A stretch of DNA of 12,589 bases from Neisseriaceae bacterium (lineage in GTDB: Bacteria; Pseudomonadota; Gammaproteobacteria; Burkholderiales; UBA11063). Shown piece after piece: positions 6,289 through 12,589 of this stretch (the first letter of the stretch is position 1; each line of letters begins with the position of its first letter). The notes below the pieces were generated by a model that worked only from the letters and a program-made list of their open reading frames with translations, was not told where the DNA came from and searched no databases. A program made the translations under genes and the position numbers. The stretch covers positions 1 to 12,589 of the forward strand of contig CANISK010000022.1 in the NCBI GenBank assembly GCA_947470205.1, in the 5' to 3' direction.

Positions 6289-6290
6289 TC

Positions 6291-7409
6291 TTAAATTACT
6301 AGCATATTTGGTGCATTTCTTATATGCTTTGGGTTGGTTTGCATGTGTTGTTTATTGTTAGGTTTTTGATTTATTGTTTGGTTTTTTATAACTAAATGTT
6401 GATTAGTTTTTATGTCGTTTGTAGTATTATTTTGATTTAGATTTTGATTGACTTGTGATGATTTTTTATTTAAAATTTGCTTGTTTTTTGGTGTAATTTG
6501 TGTGTAGTCTTTATCTAAAATGTTATGATTTTTTAATGCAATTGTTGTGTTGTTTTTGATTAAATTTGTGTTATTTTTAGGTGTGGTTTGTATGAGATTT
6601 GTCTCTGATAATTGATTAGATTTTGTGATAATTTGTGGGGTGTTTTTATTGATTTTTTGTGATAAATTTATGTAGTTTTTTTCTTTATTTTTAAATAAAA
6701 TTTGATTCACTTCTTGTGTGTATTTTTGATTGGTATTTGATATCTCTTGATTGTTGTTTATTAATGAATTTGAGTTATGTTTTAATTTAGTATTTGGTAT
6801 ATTTTGGGGGTTATTTAGTGTGGTGTTTTGATAGTCTTTTGATATGATAGTTGGTGTGTTTTTATTATTATTTTGTACTGTATCTTGGTTATATTGCGAT
6901 AATGTATTGTTAGTTATTTGTGTGGTGGTTTGTTGTTGTTTGGTTGAGGTATTAAGTAGTAGAGCGGGGTATGTTTGTTTGATTCTGTTATAGATTTTTG
7001 TTGCATATCTTAAGTTAATATCATGCCCGTTATATCTTTGAATTGCAGTCCAGTTTAGTCCATAAAGTTTAATGTTATTTGCAAGAACCCATGCACCCAT
7101 ATAGATATTTTGGCATGGATTATAGAGCATTTGTTCATTGATATTTAGAGTAGATAGTTTAGGCAACCACGATGAGTTAATTTGCATTAATCCGATATCA
7201 AAAGTGCCATTATTATTTTTATTATATGCATTAGGATTGTAATGACTTTCAACATAAGCTATAGCCTTTAGTATCTCTTTTGGTACTTGATAATACCTCT
7301 GTGCAGTAATAAAACATGCATCATATTTGTCGTTATCAACAATAGTATCTGCATGTGATAAATGAGCTAGAAATAAGCTTATAATGATGATTAATTTATT
7401 GACTTTCAA
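6291..7409 (-). CDS. VirB1-like lytic transglycosylase with long Asn-rich tail
   Basis: From TTG 7409 the protein has 372 residues. A signal peptide (MKVNKLIIIISLFLAHLSHA, 1-20) is followed by an SLT domain (about 25-145): AYVESHYNPNA with catalytic Glu54, GLMQIN (73-78), MGAWVLANN and QRYNGHD, then YATKIYNRI. Such enzymes cleave peptidoglycan in the periplasm so the type IV channel can be built. From about residue 150 to the end runs a low-complexity tail of Asn, Lys, Thr, Gln and Ile, with no Gly, Cys or Trp and degenerate repeats around NTP-x-IITK. The frame is open up to 7580, but that extension overlaps the upstream gene, has no signal-peptide character and would bury the signal sequence 57 residues inside, so I place the start after 7462. 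No clear ribosome-binding site precedes TTG 7409; translational coupling to the upstream gene is possible. Confidence 0.82.
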   Translation of the reverse strand: MKVNKLIIIISLFLAHLSHADTIVDNDKYDACFITAQRYYQVPKEILKAIAYVESHYNPNAYNKNNNGTFDIGLMQINSSWLPKLSTLNINEQMLYNPCQNIYMGAWVLANNIKLYGLNWTAIQRYNGHDINLRYATKIYNRIKQTYPALLLNTSTKQQQTTTQITNNTLSQYNQDTVQNNNKNTPTIISKDYQNTTLNNPQNIPNTKLKHNSNSLINNNQEISNTNQKYTQEVNQILFKNKEKNYINLSQKINKNTPQIITKSNQLSETNLIQTTPKNNTNLIKNNTTIALKNHNILDKDYTQITPKNKQILNKKSSQVNQNLNQNNTTNDIKTNQHLVIKNQTINQKPNNKQHMQTNPKHIRNAPNMLVI

Positions 7410-7461
7410 TTTGGCATACTTTGATATCAAGGATTGATTTTTAATTAAAAGCAGTATGCTT

Positions 7462-7770
7462 TTATGTTTGATTTGGTATATTAATTGACGTGGATGTTCG
7501 GTTATTTTGCATATCAAGTGTAGTTGTCTGATTGATGGTATTGGCGTTGGTTTTATTATTGATTTTTTGAAGTTCAGCAATTAACTTATGAGCAAATTTA
7601 TTAAAATTTAACTTATTGGCTTTATTGTTTTTATTAAAAATGGATAATTCTCGCTCAAAATCATCAACTAAAGATTTGCTAACTGGAAGTTTTATTATAC
7701 CTAATAATTGAGGTTGTTCTATTGTAATTAGTGACACAGTTTCTTTCTCCATAAATGTTATTGTTTTCAT
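7462..7770 (-). CDS. Small hypothetical protein of the transfer region
   Basis: A 102-residue protein I do not recognise. From ATG 7770 it begins MKTITFMEKETVSLITIEQP, continues with LLGIIKLPVSKSLVDDFERELSIF (a short strand and an amphipathic helix), a Lys/Asn-rich middle and a Thr/Asn-rich disordered C terminus. No signal peptide, membrane segment or known motif is visible. It lies 52 bp upstream of the chosen transglycosylase start on the same strand and is the first gene downstream of the 23-bp iteron array, so it may be regulated by, or encode the ligand of, those sites. The frame extends upstream to ATG 7842 and TTG 7863, but the extra N-terminal sequence runs through the inverted iteron and looks non-coding. 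The start is uncertain. Confidence 0.5.
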   Translation of the reverse strand: MKTITFMEKETVSLITIEQPQLLGIIKLPVSKSLVDDFERELSIFNKNNKANKLNFNKFAHKLIAELQKINNKTNANTINQTTTLDMQNNRTSTSINIPNQT

Positions 7771-7810
7771 GAGGTTACCAAGTAAAATGGTGTGTAAATA
7801 TACACTAATG

Positions 7811-7833
7811 TGTAATAATACATAACATGGACA
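7811..7833 (-). repeat. Inverted copy of the 23-bp iteron
   Basis: Read on the minus strand this 23-mer begins TGTCCATGTTATG and ends in TATTATTACA, resembling the direct copy at 7926-7948 (TGTCCA, then TTA, then ATTATTACA). It is separated from the first direct copy by exactly 23 bp (7834-7856), so it sits on the same lattice. It overlaps the possible N-terminal extension of the 102-residue gene. Confidence 0.65.
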
Positions 7834-7856
7834 GTGATTCATATGTTGATAAAAAC

Positions 7857-7948
7857 TGTCCAAGTTAAATCACATTTGCTGTCCAAGTTAAATATTAATG
7901 ATTGTCCATCAAAAATATGAATGGGTGTCCAAATTACATTATTACACA
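7857..7948 (+). repeat. Array of four contiguous 23-bp iterons
   Basis: TGTCCA starts at 7857, 7880, 7903 and 7926, exactly 23 bp apart with no spacers. Copies 1 and 2 share TGTCCAAGTTAAAT; copies 3 and 4 keep TGTCCA and a degenerate A/T-rich remainder. Directly repeated units of about 20-23 bp (about two helical turns) are the classic form of plasmid replication iterons bound by Rep proteins, and also occur as multi-site operators. The array stands about 87 bp upstream of the ATG at 7770. No Rep gene is visible in the window, so origin and operator remain open. The units adjoin each other, so this is not a CRISPR array. Confidence 0.8.
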
Positions 7949-8054
7949 ATAAATCAATCTATCAATCGTTAATAAAGGGCTCATTGCCGCCCTCTTGCCA
8001 TACTTCGTGTGTCAATTCACCGCTAGAATTTGTACCAAAGTAATGTATGAGCTA

Positions 8055-8063
8055 TGCTATAAT
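8055..8063 (+). promoter_or_regulatory. Extended -10 promoter for the small RNA
   Basis: TGCTATAAT (8055-8063) is an exact extended -10 element (TG-N-TATAAT), predicting a start near 8070. The closest -35-like hexamer, TTGTAC (8030-8035), is 22 bp away, too far for standard spacing, but an extended -10 can work with a poor -35. Confidence 0.6.
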
Positions 8064-8069
8064 ATCTCT

Positions 8070-8130
8070 GTCGCTCTGTAGGAATACAACGACAACCGAA
8101 GTAAGCCCCAGTAAAATGGGGTTTCTTTTT
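8070..8130 (+). ncRNA. Candidate small structured RNA (about 60 nt)
   Basis: A compact unit: an extended -10 promoter (8055-8063), a predicted start near 8070 and a clear intrinsic terminator ending near 8130. The 5' part folds as a hairpin: TGTCG (8069-8073) with CGACA (8090-8094), a small internal loop, then TGTA (8077-8080) with TACA (8085-8088) around a GGAA tetraloop of the GNRA type. A 12-nt linker (AACCGAAGTAAG region) leads into the terminator stem. I see no ribosome-binding site and no useful reading frame. It lies next to an iteron array and opposite the leftward transfer genes, recalling plasmid antisense or copy-control RNAs, but no complementary coding target is visible nearby. 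It is not a known family that I recognise. Confidence 0.55.
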
Positions 8131-8132
8131 TT
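8106..8132 (+). terminator. Rho-independent terminator of the small RNA
   Basis: CCCCA (8106-8110) and TGGGG (8117-8121) form a 5-bp GC-rich stem with a GTAAAA loop, followed at once by TTTCTTTTTTT (8122-8132). It is a textbook rightward intrinsic terminator, and nothing but the small-RNA candidate is upstream on this strand. Confidence 0.88.
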
Positions 8133-8282
8133 ACATCAAATTTGACCATAAAAACCTCGCATTTGTGCAACCCCAATCCAGATTAATTTTCCGTTTCATA
8201 TTTTTTAGTCAATAAATAAAAACCAAAAAGTCATAAATAATGATTTTTTATTGTTAATAAAATTATTGTAAGACACCACGCT

Positions 8283-8305
8283 AAAAAACACCTCACCCAT
8301 GAGGT
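8283..8305 (-). terminator. Rho-independent terminator of the VirB4-TraF operon
   Basis: On the minus strand, ACCTCA (8305-8300) pairs with TGAGGT (8295-8290) around a TGGG loop, followed by G and then TTTTTT (8288-8283). It lies about 124 bp past the stop codon of the TraF-like gene and would end the leftward operon, isolating it from the transfer genes further left. Confidence 0.8.
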
Positions 8306-8428
8306 AGTAAGCCACATTTTTAATGTATCTTATACCATTCATAAGCACATATACCATTCAATCCATATAGCCCCTTATTTCGCCATTAAACCGCATATGG
8401 TAAATTTGACCCATTTTTCTTGTTGGAT

Positions 8429-9049
8429 TCATTGAAAATAGAATGCTTTTCCAATATAATCAGCCTTACTAATTATGTTGGCCATACCAATCACACCAAA
8501 ATATCTACTATCAAATGAATTATCACCATCACCCATCACAAAATATTCATCCTGAACCAATCTATGAGTATAACCAATTGGTAATGGATTTAACGCCACA
8601 CCTCTTATGGATTGATATGCTTTTGAATGCTTGAGTAAATGACCATTAATTAGCATTCCAAAACTATTAACACTCACTACATCACCAGAGACTGCAATAA
8701 TACGTTTTAGAAGTGTATTTGTATTTGTATGATAGCCTAATCTTTTTATTGTATGCATGTTAGTCTCTGGTAGTTTGATGGTATATAGACCACCTACCTT
8801 AATATCTTTTATCTCTATATCATGATATGGATTTACAACATACCAACCTATTGGCTCTGATGCTGTATTATTATAAACAACCCATCTAGATAGTGATAAC
8901 CATAAACATAATCCAATCAATAAACAACAAGATATAATAAAATGTAACCTATAATTACATTTGTTTGGTATGTTAGTTACTGGTGTATTGGCTACTGCTA
9001 TGTTATCTATGGGCATTTTACCTACTTGCATTTGAGGTGTTATCATCAT
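8429..9049 (-). CDS. traF: TraF-like conjugative signal peptidase (S26 family)
   Basis: A 206-residue membrane serine peptidase. One membrane segment (about 35-54) follows a 34-residue cytoplasmic leader. The S26 boxes are all present: SEPIGWY (64-70) with catalytic Ser64, LLKRIIAVSGD (113-123) with catalytic Lys115, and GDGDNSFDSRYFG (173-185). TraF of RP4-type systems matures and circularises the TrbC pilin at the outer face of the inner membrane; the SEPIGWY form fits TraF rather than housekeeping LepB. It follows virB4 by 8 bp in the same operon. ATG codons at 9049 and 9046 are both possible; neither has a strong ribosome-binding site, suggesting coupling to virB4 translation. No pilin gene is in the window, so the substrate is inferred. 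Confidence 0.88.
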   Translation of the reverse strand: MMITPQMQVGKMPIDNIAVANTPVTNIPNKCNYRLHFIISCCLLIGLCLWLSLSRWVVYNNTASEPIGWYVVNPYHDIEIKDIKVGGLYTIKLPETNMHTIKRLGYHTNTNTLLKRIIAVSGDVVSVNSFGMLINGHLLKHSKAYQSIRGVALNPLPIGYTHRLVQDEYFVMGDGDNSFDSRYFGVIGMANIISKADYIGKAFYFQ

Positions 9050-9057
9050 AAGTTTAT

Positions 9058-11517
9058 TTACAATTGCATCATATATTGAGGTAAATTACAGTATTCTAGC
9101 CATTTTTTAGCGAAACACTCAGGGTGATGCTGTTTTATCTCTTTTGCCTTCACTAAGTCTTCCATCTTAGAATTACAAAAAAATGCTTTACTTACAATGA
9201 AGTTATCCATATCTAAATTAAATAATTTGCAACCATCTGGGTTCATGAAGTAATACTGGCGTTTTACTTGAGCATGACTTAAGATATCTAGCTGTCTATT
9301 AGTTAATCCAAATTCTAAATATGCATCTCTTACTTGATTATCTTTATCTAATTTAACATTTGGGGTTAAAATTGTTGTTAGGCATTGTTGTAATAATGTA
9401 TCTTTGATGTTACTTTTAGCCACTTGCGTGACACTTAGAGTAGCAAGCACTATATTTACATTTAATTTACGCATTGTATCTAGCCATTTGGCTAATTCTT
9501 TACTAAACGTTGGGTTATTAAATACCATCCATGCCTCTTCTATGATGATGGTAGTTGGTCTACCATCTAACTGCAACATAATCTTATAAAATAGATACTT
9601 TAAAACTGGTATGATCGTAGTATCACCCTTATCCATAACCTCAGACATCTCAAACACATTAAATCTGTTTAGTGTTATTCTATCTATATGGGCACTAAAT
9701 ACTTTTGCTTTTAATGTATCTTCACCTTGATACATTTTTAATACTTCAGATACTTCCAAGTTGATACCACTTATATGCATATATAGGGCATGTACGGTTC
9801 TTAATTCAATTGGTAGCTGTTTTAATGAAGAGACCCCATCATGTATTGCATTGGTATGTTCTGATTTTATTGTGAGGTTATTTAACTCACAAATAAGACT
9901 TATCCATTCAACCGCAAAATCAAACCCATTTGTTGTATCTACATTAGCAAATGGTTGAAATATGGTATCATCACGACCTATATCGTAGTATTCACCATCT
10001 ATGCCGTATGTAAATGGCATCATTGAGTGCTTATAATCAAATACAAATACTTGTGAATTTTGATATCTCAATTGAGAGAATGCTAAAAACAACAGCAAGG
10101 TTGATTTACCGCTACCAGTTGAACCTAGCACTAAAGTATGACCTATATCTTGCCAATGTAGGCTACCTTTAAATATTTCATGATTGGGAGTATCCACATA
10201 GAATAGGGGAGGTGAATTCTCTGGATACATATTTGATGGATGAGTATTATATCCAGACCAACTGCTACTAATTGGCATAAATTCAACTAAGTTTTGGGTG
10301 GAGACTAAAAATCTACGTCTGTTTTTATATATCTCACCATCTAGGCTACCTAGATATGATTGCATAGCTCCCATAGTCTCTAATCTATTTTTAAACATAA
10401 GTTCATCAAATATATGTCTGACTTCTTTTACTCTATCTGATAATAAAGATTCATTATCGCTATATAGCACTACACAACAATTATATTTACCGTGATTGGT
10501 GCCATTAATAACACTATCTCTCTTAGCCTCCTCAGCTTCGTCAAATAAATCATAGGATGATCTATTGATATTAACTGACATACCACTCCTAGATGCAATT
10601 GATGCTGTTGGTGATAATAGATTTTGTTGGTGTAGGTCTGATAGGTGTTGAATGTTATTGCGAGATTCTATATTAGTTAAAAAGAAGAACCTTGTATGCC
10701 ACCTAAACTCAAAATTCAGACTATTTAATCTCTCTAAAATTAATGGTTGACTTTCTTCTGGGAAGCCTTGGTCAATAGATATCACTCTAACATACATATC
10801 ACCCACTTTAGGTTCAAATCCTGCTATAAAGTCTTCGGCTAGATAATGTTTTAATTCAGTGAATGCATTATTTGGTAATTGCAATTTAGACCATTTGCCA
10901 CTTATTAGATAGTGCAGATAGCTTAATGTCTCATTACTATCCATTGGTGTTAAACGTATTGCTCTATCTATTAATCTGGTTGCTTGTTCTAGCCTTTGTA
11001 TAAAATGCTCATAGTAAAAGCTATACGCATCATGTTTATTGTTTGTTTTATTGCTTTGACTAAATTTAGAGCCAAGTTTATTAAGTGCTTTATCTTGTGG
11101 TAAATATGTAAATGTAATTGCGGTTTTGGTTATAAATAAATCTTGTGAATTAGTGAAATAATATCGTCTATCTTTATCTATTAAGTCTAGTAATTCATGA
11201 TTGAAATGGTTGTCTTTTTTGTCAATATAGTCACTTATTTTAAGACGGATGCTATTTACATGAATGACCCACCCTGTTTCAAATCCTGCAAATATTAAAT
11301 TAAGATAACGCGTGATACCAAGCTTTTGATACATCTCGCTACTTTCTAAATCATGCCCATTAAAGTAGAATGACTTTTGATAAGAACCATCTAAGTTATA
11401 TATTACCCCGTCCGCAATAAAATGACTATATAAAAGCATATCTGAGAATCCTAATTGATAGGTATCTTGATTCTTGTGGGGGTTGAATTCATCAATGTTT
11501 CGCATATATATTTTCAA
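9058..11517 (-). CDS. VirB4/TrbE-type conjugation ATPase
   Basis: An 819-residue ATPase of normal family length. The N terminus (LLYSHFIADGVIYNLDGSYQKSF region, then HDLES) matches the TrbE layout (a 'VL-KDGSFQ...F-G-DL-S'-like stretch). CagE/VirB4 N-domain sequence runs to about 420. Walker A GSTGSGKST (465-473) follows, then VFVFDYKHS, Walker B TIIIEEAW (656-663), and a C-terminal MRKLNVNIVLATLSVTQV motif typical of VirB4. It energises pilus assembly and DNA passage at the inner membrane. The start is TTG 11517, four bases after the stop codon of the Fic gene, or ATG 11505; neither has a clear Shine-Dalgarno, so coupling to the Fic gene is likely. The usual neighbours VirB3, VirB5 and VirB6 are absent, and a Fic gene sits directly upstream, an odd operon order. 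Confidence 0.93.
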   Translation of the reverse strand: MKIYMRNIDEFNPHKNQDTYQLGFSDMLLYSHFIADGVIYNLDGSYQKSFYFNGHDLESSEMYQKLGITRYLNLIFAGFETGWVIHVNSIRLKISDYIDKKDNHFNHELLDLIDKDRRYYFTNSQDLFITKTAITFTYLPQDKALNKLGSKFSQSNKTNNKHDAYSFYYEHFIQRLEQATRLIDRAIRLTPMDSNETLSYLHYLISGKWSKLQLPNNAFTELKHYLAEDFIAGFEPKVGDMYVRVISIDQGFPEESQPLILERLNSLNFEFRWHTRFFFLTNIESRNNIQHLSDLHQQNLLSPTASIASRSGMSVNINRSSYDLFDEAEEAKRDSVINGTNHGKYNCCVVLYSDNESLLSDRVKEVRHIFDELMFKNRLETMGAMQSYLGSLDGEIYKNRRRFLVSTQNLVEFMPISSSWSGYNTHPSNMYPENSPPLFYVDTPNHEIFKGSLHWQDIGHTLVLGSTGSGKSTLLLFLAFSQLRYQNSQVFVFDYKHSMMPFTYGIDGEYYDIGRDDTIFQPFANVDTTNGFDFAVEWISLICELNNLTIKSEHTNAIHDGVSSLKQLPIELRTVHALYMHISGINLEVSEVLKMYQGEDTLKAKVFSAHIDRITLNRFNVFEMSEVMDKGDTTIIPVLKYLFYKIMLQLDGRPTTIIIEEAWMVFNNPTFSKELAKWLDTMRKLNVNIVLATLSVTQVAKSNIKDTLLQQCLTTILTPNVKLDKDNQVRDAYLEFGLTNRQLDILSHAQVKRQYYFMNPDGCKLFNLDMDNFIVSKAFFCNSKMEDLVKAKEIKQHHPECFAKKWLEYCNLPQYMMQL

Positions 11518-11521
11518 TCAT

Positions 11522-12139
11522 TTAATTGTTTTTTCCAATAGCAAATTTAAGTAATGCAGTATAGTCTTTTTTGTCCGCTAATTTTAATGCATTAATATAA
11601 TTAGTACGATTTTTACTTGCAATTGCAATATTATCATTAGAACCCCATTGAAATTGTTGACCTCCTAATGCCAATTTTAATTCATCACTAAAAATACGAG
11701 AGAATCTGCCATTGCCATTTGGAAATGGATGTATCCAAACAAGTTGATGATGCAATCTAATACAAATTTCATCAATAGGAAATATAGAATTTTCAATCCA
11801 ATACGTAACATTATCTAAAGTATTTTTAATACTAGGTTGTATCTGTTCTGCTGCAGTAAAACCAATGTTAACAGCATATCGTCTTAACTGACCAGCCCAT
11901 TTCCATGTTTTATCAAACATTTTCTTATGCAATTCAAAAATAAATCTCATAGTTAATATATCTTGATATTTATGATTCTTTTTTCGTACCCAAAGTAATG
12001 CATTAATAATATTTGCCTTTTCAAATTCATCCAAATCTTTTCTGGTAAATATATGCTTTGGTATCAAACCATCCATATCATCTGGAGTTAATTCTGTAGC
12101 ACCATATGGTAAATGTTCATTAATTAATAATTGAGTCAT
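11522..12139 (-). CDS. Mobile mystery protein B (Fic-domain protein)
   Basis: A 205-residue Fic/Doc-fold protein. The N terminus LPYGATELTPDDMDGLIPKHI followed by TRKDLDEFEKANI is characteristic of mobile mystery protein B. The Fic core includes RFIFELHKKMFDKTWKWAGQLR (65-86) and the catalytic loop HPFPNGNGRFSR (137-148), with His137, anion-hole GNG and Arg145. The Mg2+-coordinating acidic position of the Fic consensus is Asn141 here. Fic enzymes usually transfer AMP to target proteins; the substrate of this family is unknown to me. Its ATG follows the stop codon of mobile mystery protein A with no gap (TAAATG), and virB4 follows after 4 bases. I do not see a clear (S/T)xxxE(G/N) inhibitory helix in it. 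Toxin of a toxin-antitoxin-like pair is a reasonable inference, unproved. Confidence 0.88.
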   Translation of the reverse strand: MTQLLINEHLPYGATELTPDDMDGLIPKHIFTRKDLDEFEKANIINALLWVRKKNHKYQDILTMRFIFELHKKMFDKTWKWAGQLRRYAVNIGFTAAEQIQPSIKNTLDNVTYWIENSIFPIDEICIRLHHQLVWIHPFPNGNGRFSRIFSDELKLALGGQQFQWGSNDNIAIASKNRTNYINALKLADKKDYTALLKFAIGKNN

Positions 12140-12589
12140 TTATTTTTTATTCCAAAAATTACGAGCCCAAGATTGTAAATAAGATTGTTTTAATTTTTCT
12201 ATATTCTCCTCTTGATATTGTTTCGATGTATTTTGTGCCTCTAAACTCATATGTTTTTCTGCGTATGAATCTATACTTCTTGCATTTTTGTATGCTTGTT
12301 TCTCTCTTAATTTTGACAGTGAATCATCTTTGGGTACTAAAAAATATACCAATTCACACTCTAAACCATCAGCAACCTTTCTTAAGGTGCTAAGCGTAAT
12401 ACTGTCATTAATTTCTCCTTTTTCTATCAGTGAAATTCTAGACTGTGCCAAACCAACTCTTTTACCTAAGGCACAAGCACTCATGTCTAAGGCTTTACGA
12501 ATAAGGTTAATCCAACCTCGTTTGGGTTTAATAAAATCTTTGTGGTTTTTAAATTTAGCTATCATTTCATCTATTTGCTTCAATTGTAA
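12140..12589 (-). CDS. Mobile mystery protein A (HTH regulator), 5' end probably outside the window
   Basis: About 147 residues are visible from TTG 12583. KPKRGWINLIRKALDMSACALGKRVG leads into a Cro/C1-type helix-turn-helix (about 34-56, AQSRISLIEKGE in the recognition part), then SITLSTLRKVADGLECELVYFLVP (61-84) and a charged helical tail. This pattern is the mobile mystery protein A family. The frame stays open to the last base, and family members, as I recall them, start several residues before the QIDEMI region, so the true start is probably just beyond 12589; TTG 12583 and ATG 12565 are alternatives. It abuts the Fic gene on the same strand and most likely represses their common promoter, and may neutralise or regulate the Fic protein. 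Confidence 0.85.
   Translation of the reverse strand, partial: LQLKQIDEMIAKFKNHKDFIKPKRGWINLIRKALDMSACALGKRVGLAQSRISLIEKGEINDSITLSTLRKVADGLECELVYFLVPKDDSLSKLREKQAYKNARSIDSYAEKHMSLEAQNTSKQYQEENIEKLKQSYLQSWARNFWNKK

Larger units (their letters stand above)
5754..6290. other. Candidate origin region (oriT or oriV)
   Basis: This 537-bp non-coding stretch combines a giant inverted repeat (5814-5931), a symmetric iteron-like cluster (5954-6088) and a very T-rich tract (about 6089-6262) that should melt easily. This layout (fold-back element, protein-binding array, AT-rich segment) is usual for plasmid replication or transfer origins. The adjacent leftward gene encodes a replication-relaxation-like protein, which favours oriT. 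No nick-site consensus is recognised, and neither relaxase nor initiator lies in the window, so the choice between oriT and oriV stays open. Confidence 0.5.
7949..8428. other. Non-coding region between the iteron array and the TraF-like gene
   Basis: No protein gene is visible. Besides the small-RNA candidate (8070-8130) and the leftward terminator (8283-8305), it holds an AGGGC/GCCCT hairpin (7976-7980/7989-7993), an inverted repeat AATTC/GAATT (8014-8018/8026-8030) just left of the small-RNA promoter, and an 11-bp direct repeat TATACCATTCA (8331-8341 and 8350-8360). The small inverted repeat could be an operator for the RNA. Confidence 0.5.

Noticed and set aside
7410..7580. 57-residue N-terminal extension of the transglycosylase
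   Set aside because: It overlaps the upstream 102-residue gene (7462-7580) and would place a clear signal peptide internally.
7857..7948. Possible CRISPR array
   Set aside because: The repeats are contiguous 23-bp units with no unique spacers, and no cas gene is present; iterons explain them better.
1..12589. Insertion sequences, transposases, tRNA genes, integrase or relaxase
   Set aside because: None is recognisable on either strand, so the integrative or plasmid nature cannot be decided from this window.

Overview
The window is strongly AT-rich DNA from a conjugative plasmid or integrative conjugative element of a Gram-negative bacterium. The gene set (VirD4-type coupling protein, TrbE-like VirB4, TraF-like S26 peptidase, VirB1-like transglycosylase, ParA with a small ribbon-helix-helix partner, and the 'mobile mystery protein' A/B pair) fits an AT-rich proteobacterium, probably a gammaproteobacterium. 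I cannot name the species. I see no 16S/tRNA, no housekeeping gene, no transposase, no relaxase and no recognisable replication initiator. The other mating-channel genes (VirB3, VirB5-VirB11) must lie elsewhere.

From left to right: (1) 1-271, non-coding, with a strong hairpin (27-63), a 13-bp-arm inverted repeat (129-177) and a near-perfect DnaA-box-like 9-mer (191-199). (2) A rightward DUF3800-like gene (272-1462), the only protein gene on the + strand. (3) A leftward ParA gene and ParG-like gene with repeat clusters on both sides of parA; one cluster (1873-1920) is a 46/48 match to the repeat at 124-171. (4) A leftward VirD4-type coupling protein (2703-4856) with an unusually large membrane domain. 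(5) A leftward winged-helix protein with a PD-(D/E)XK-like core, resembling the 'replication-relaxation' family (5019-5753). (6) A 537-bp non-coding region (5754-6290) with a giant inverted repeat, tandem 11-bp TTGTTGGTGTC units with inverted copies, and a T-rich tract: a strong candidate origin (oriT or oriV). (7) A lytic transglycosylase with a long Asn/Lys/Thr/Gln tail and an unrecognised 102-residue gene. (8) Non-coding 7771-8428, with four exact-period 23-bp iterons plus one inverted copy on the same 23-bp lattice, a compact + strand small-RNA candidate with its own promoter and terminator, and a minus-strand terminator closing the upstream operon. (9) A tight leftward operon: mobile mystery protein A (cut by the window edge), Fic-domain mobile mystery protein B, VirB4, TraF-like peptidase.

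In the likely scheme, VirB4 powers the mating channel and pilus assembly, the S26 peptidase processes a pilin-like substrate, the transglycosylase opens the peptidoglycan, and the coupling protein brings DNA to the channel. The 244-residue protein may help open or recognise the transfer origin next to it. ParA and the RHH protein segregate the element and probably repress their own promoter. The A/B pair looks like a stability or toxin-antitoxin-type module placed at the head of the VirB4 operon. The most novel-looking content is non-coding: three separate arrays of regularly spaced repeats and a self-contained small RNA.
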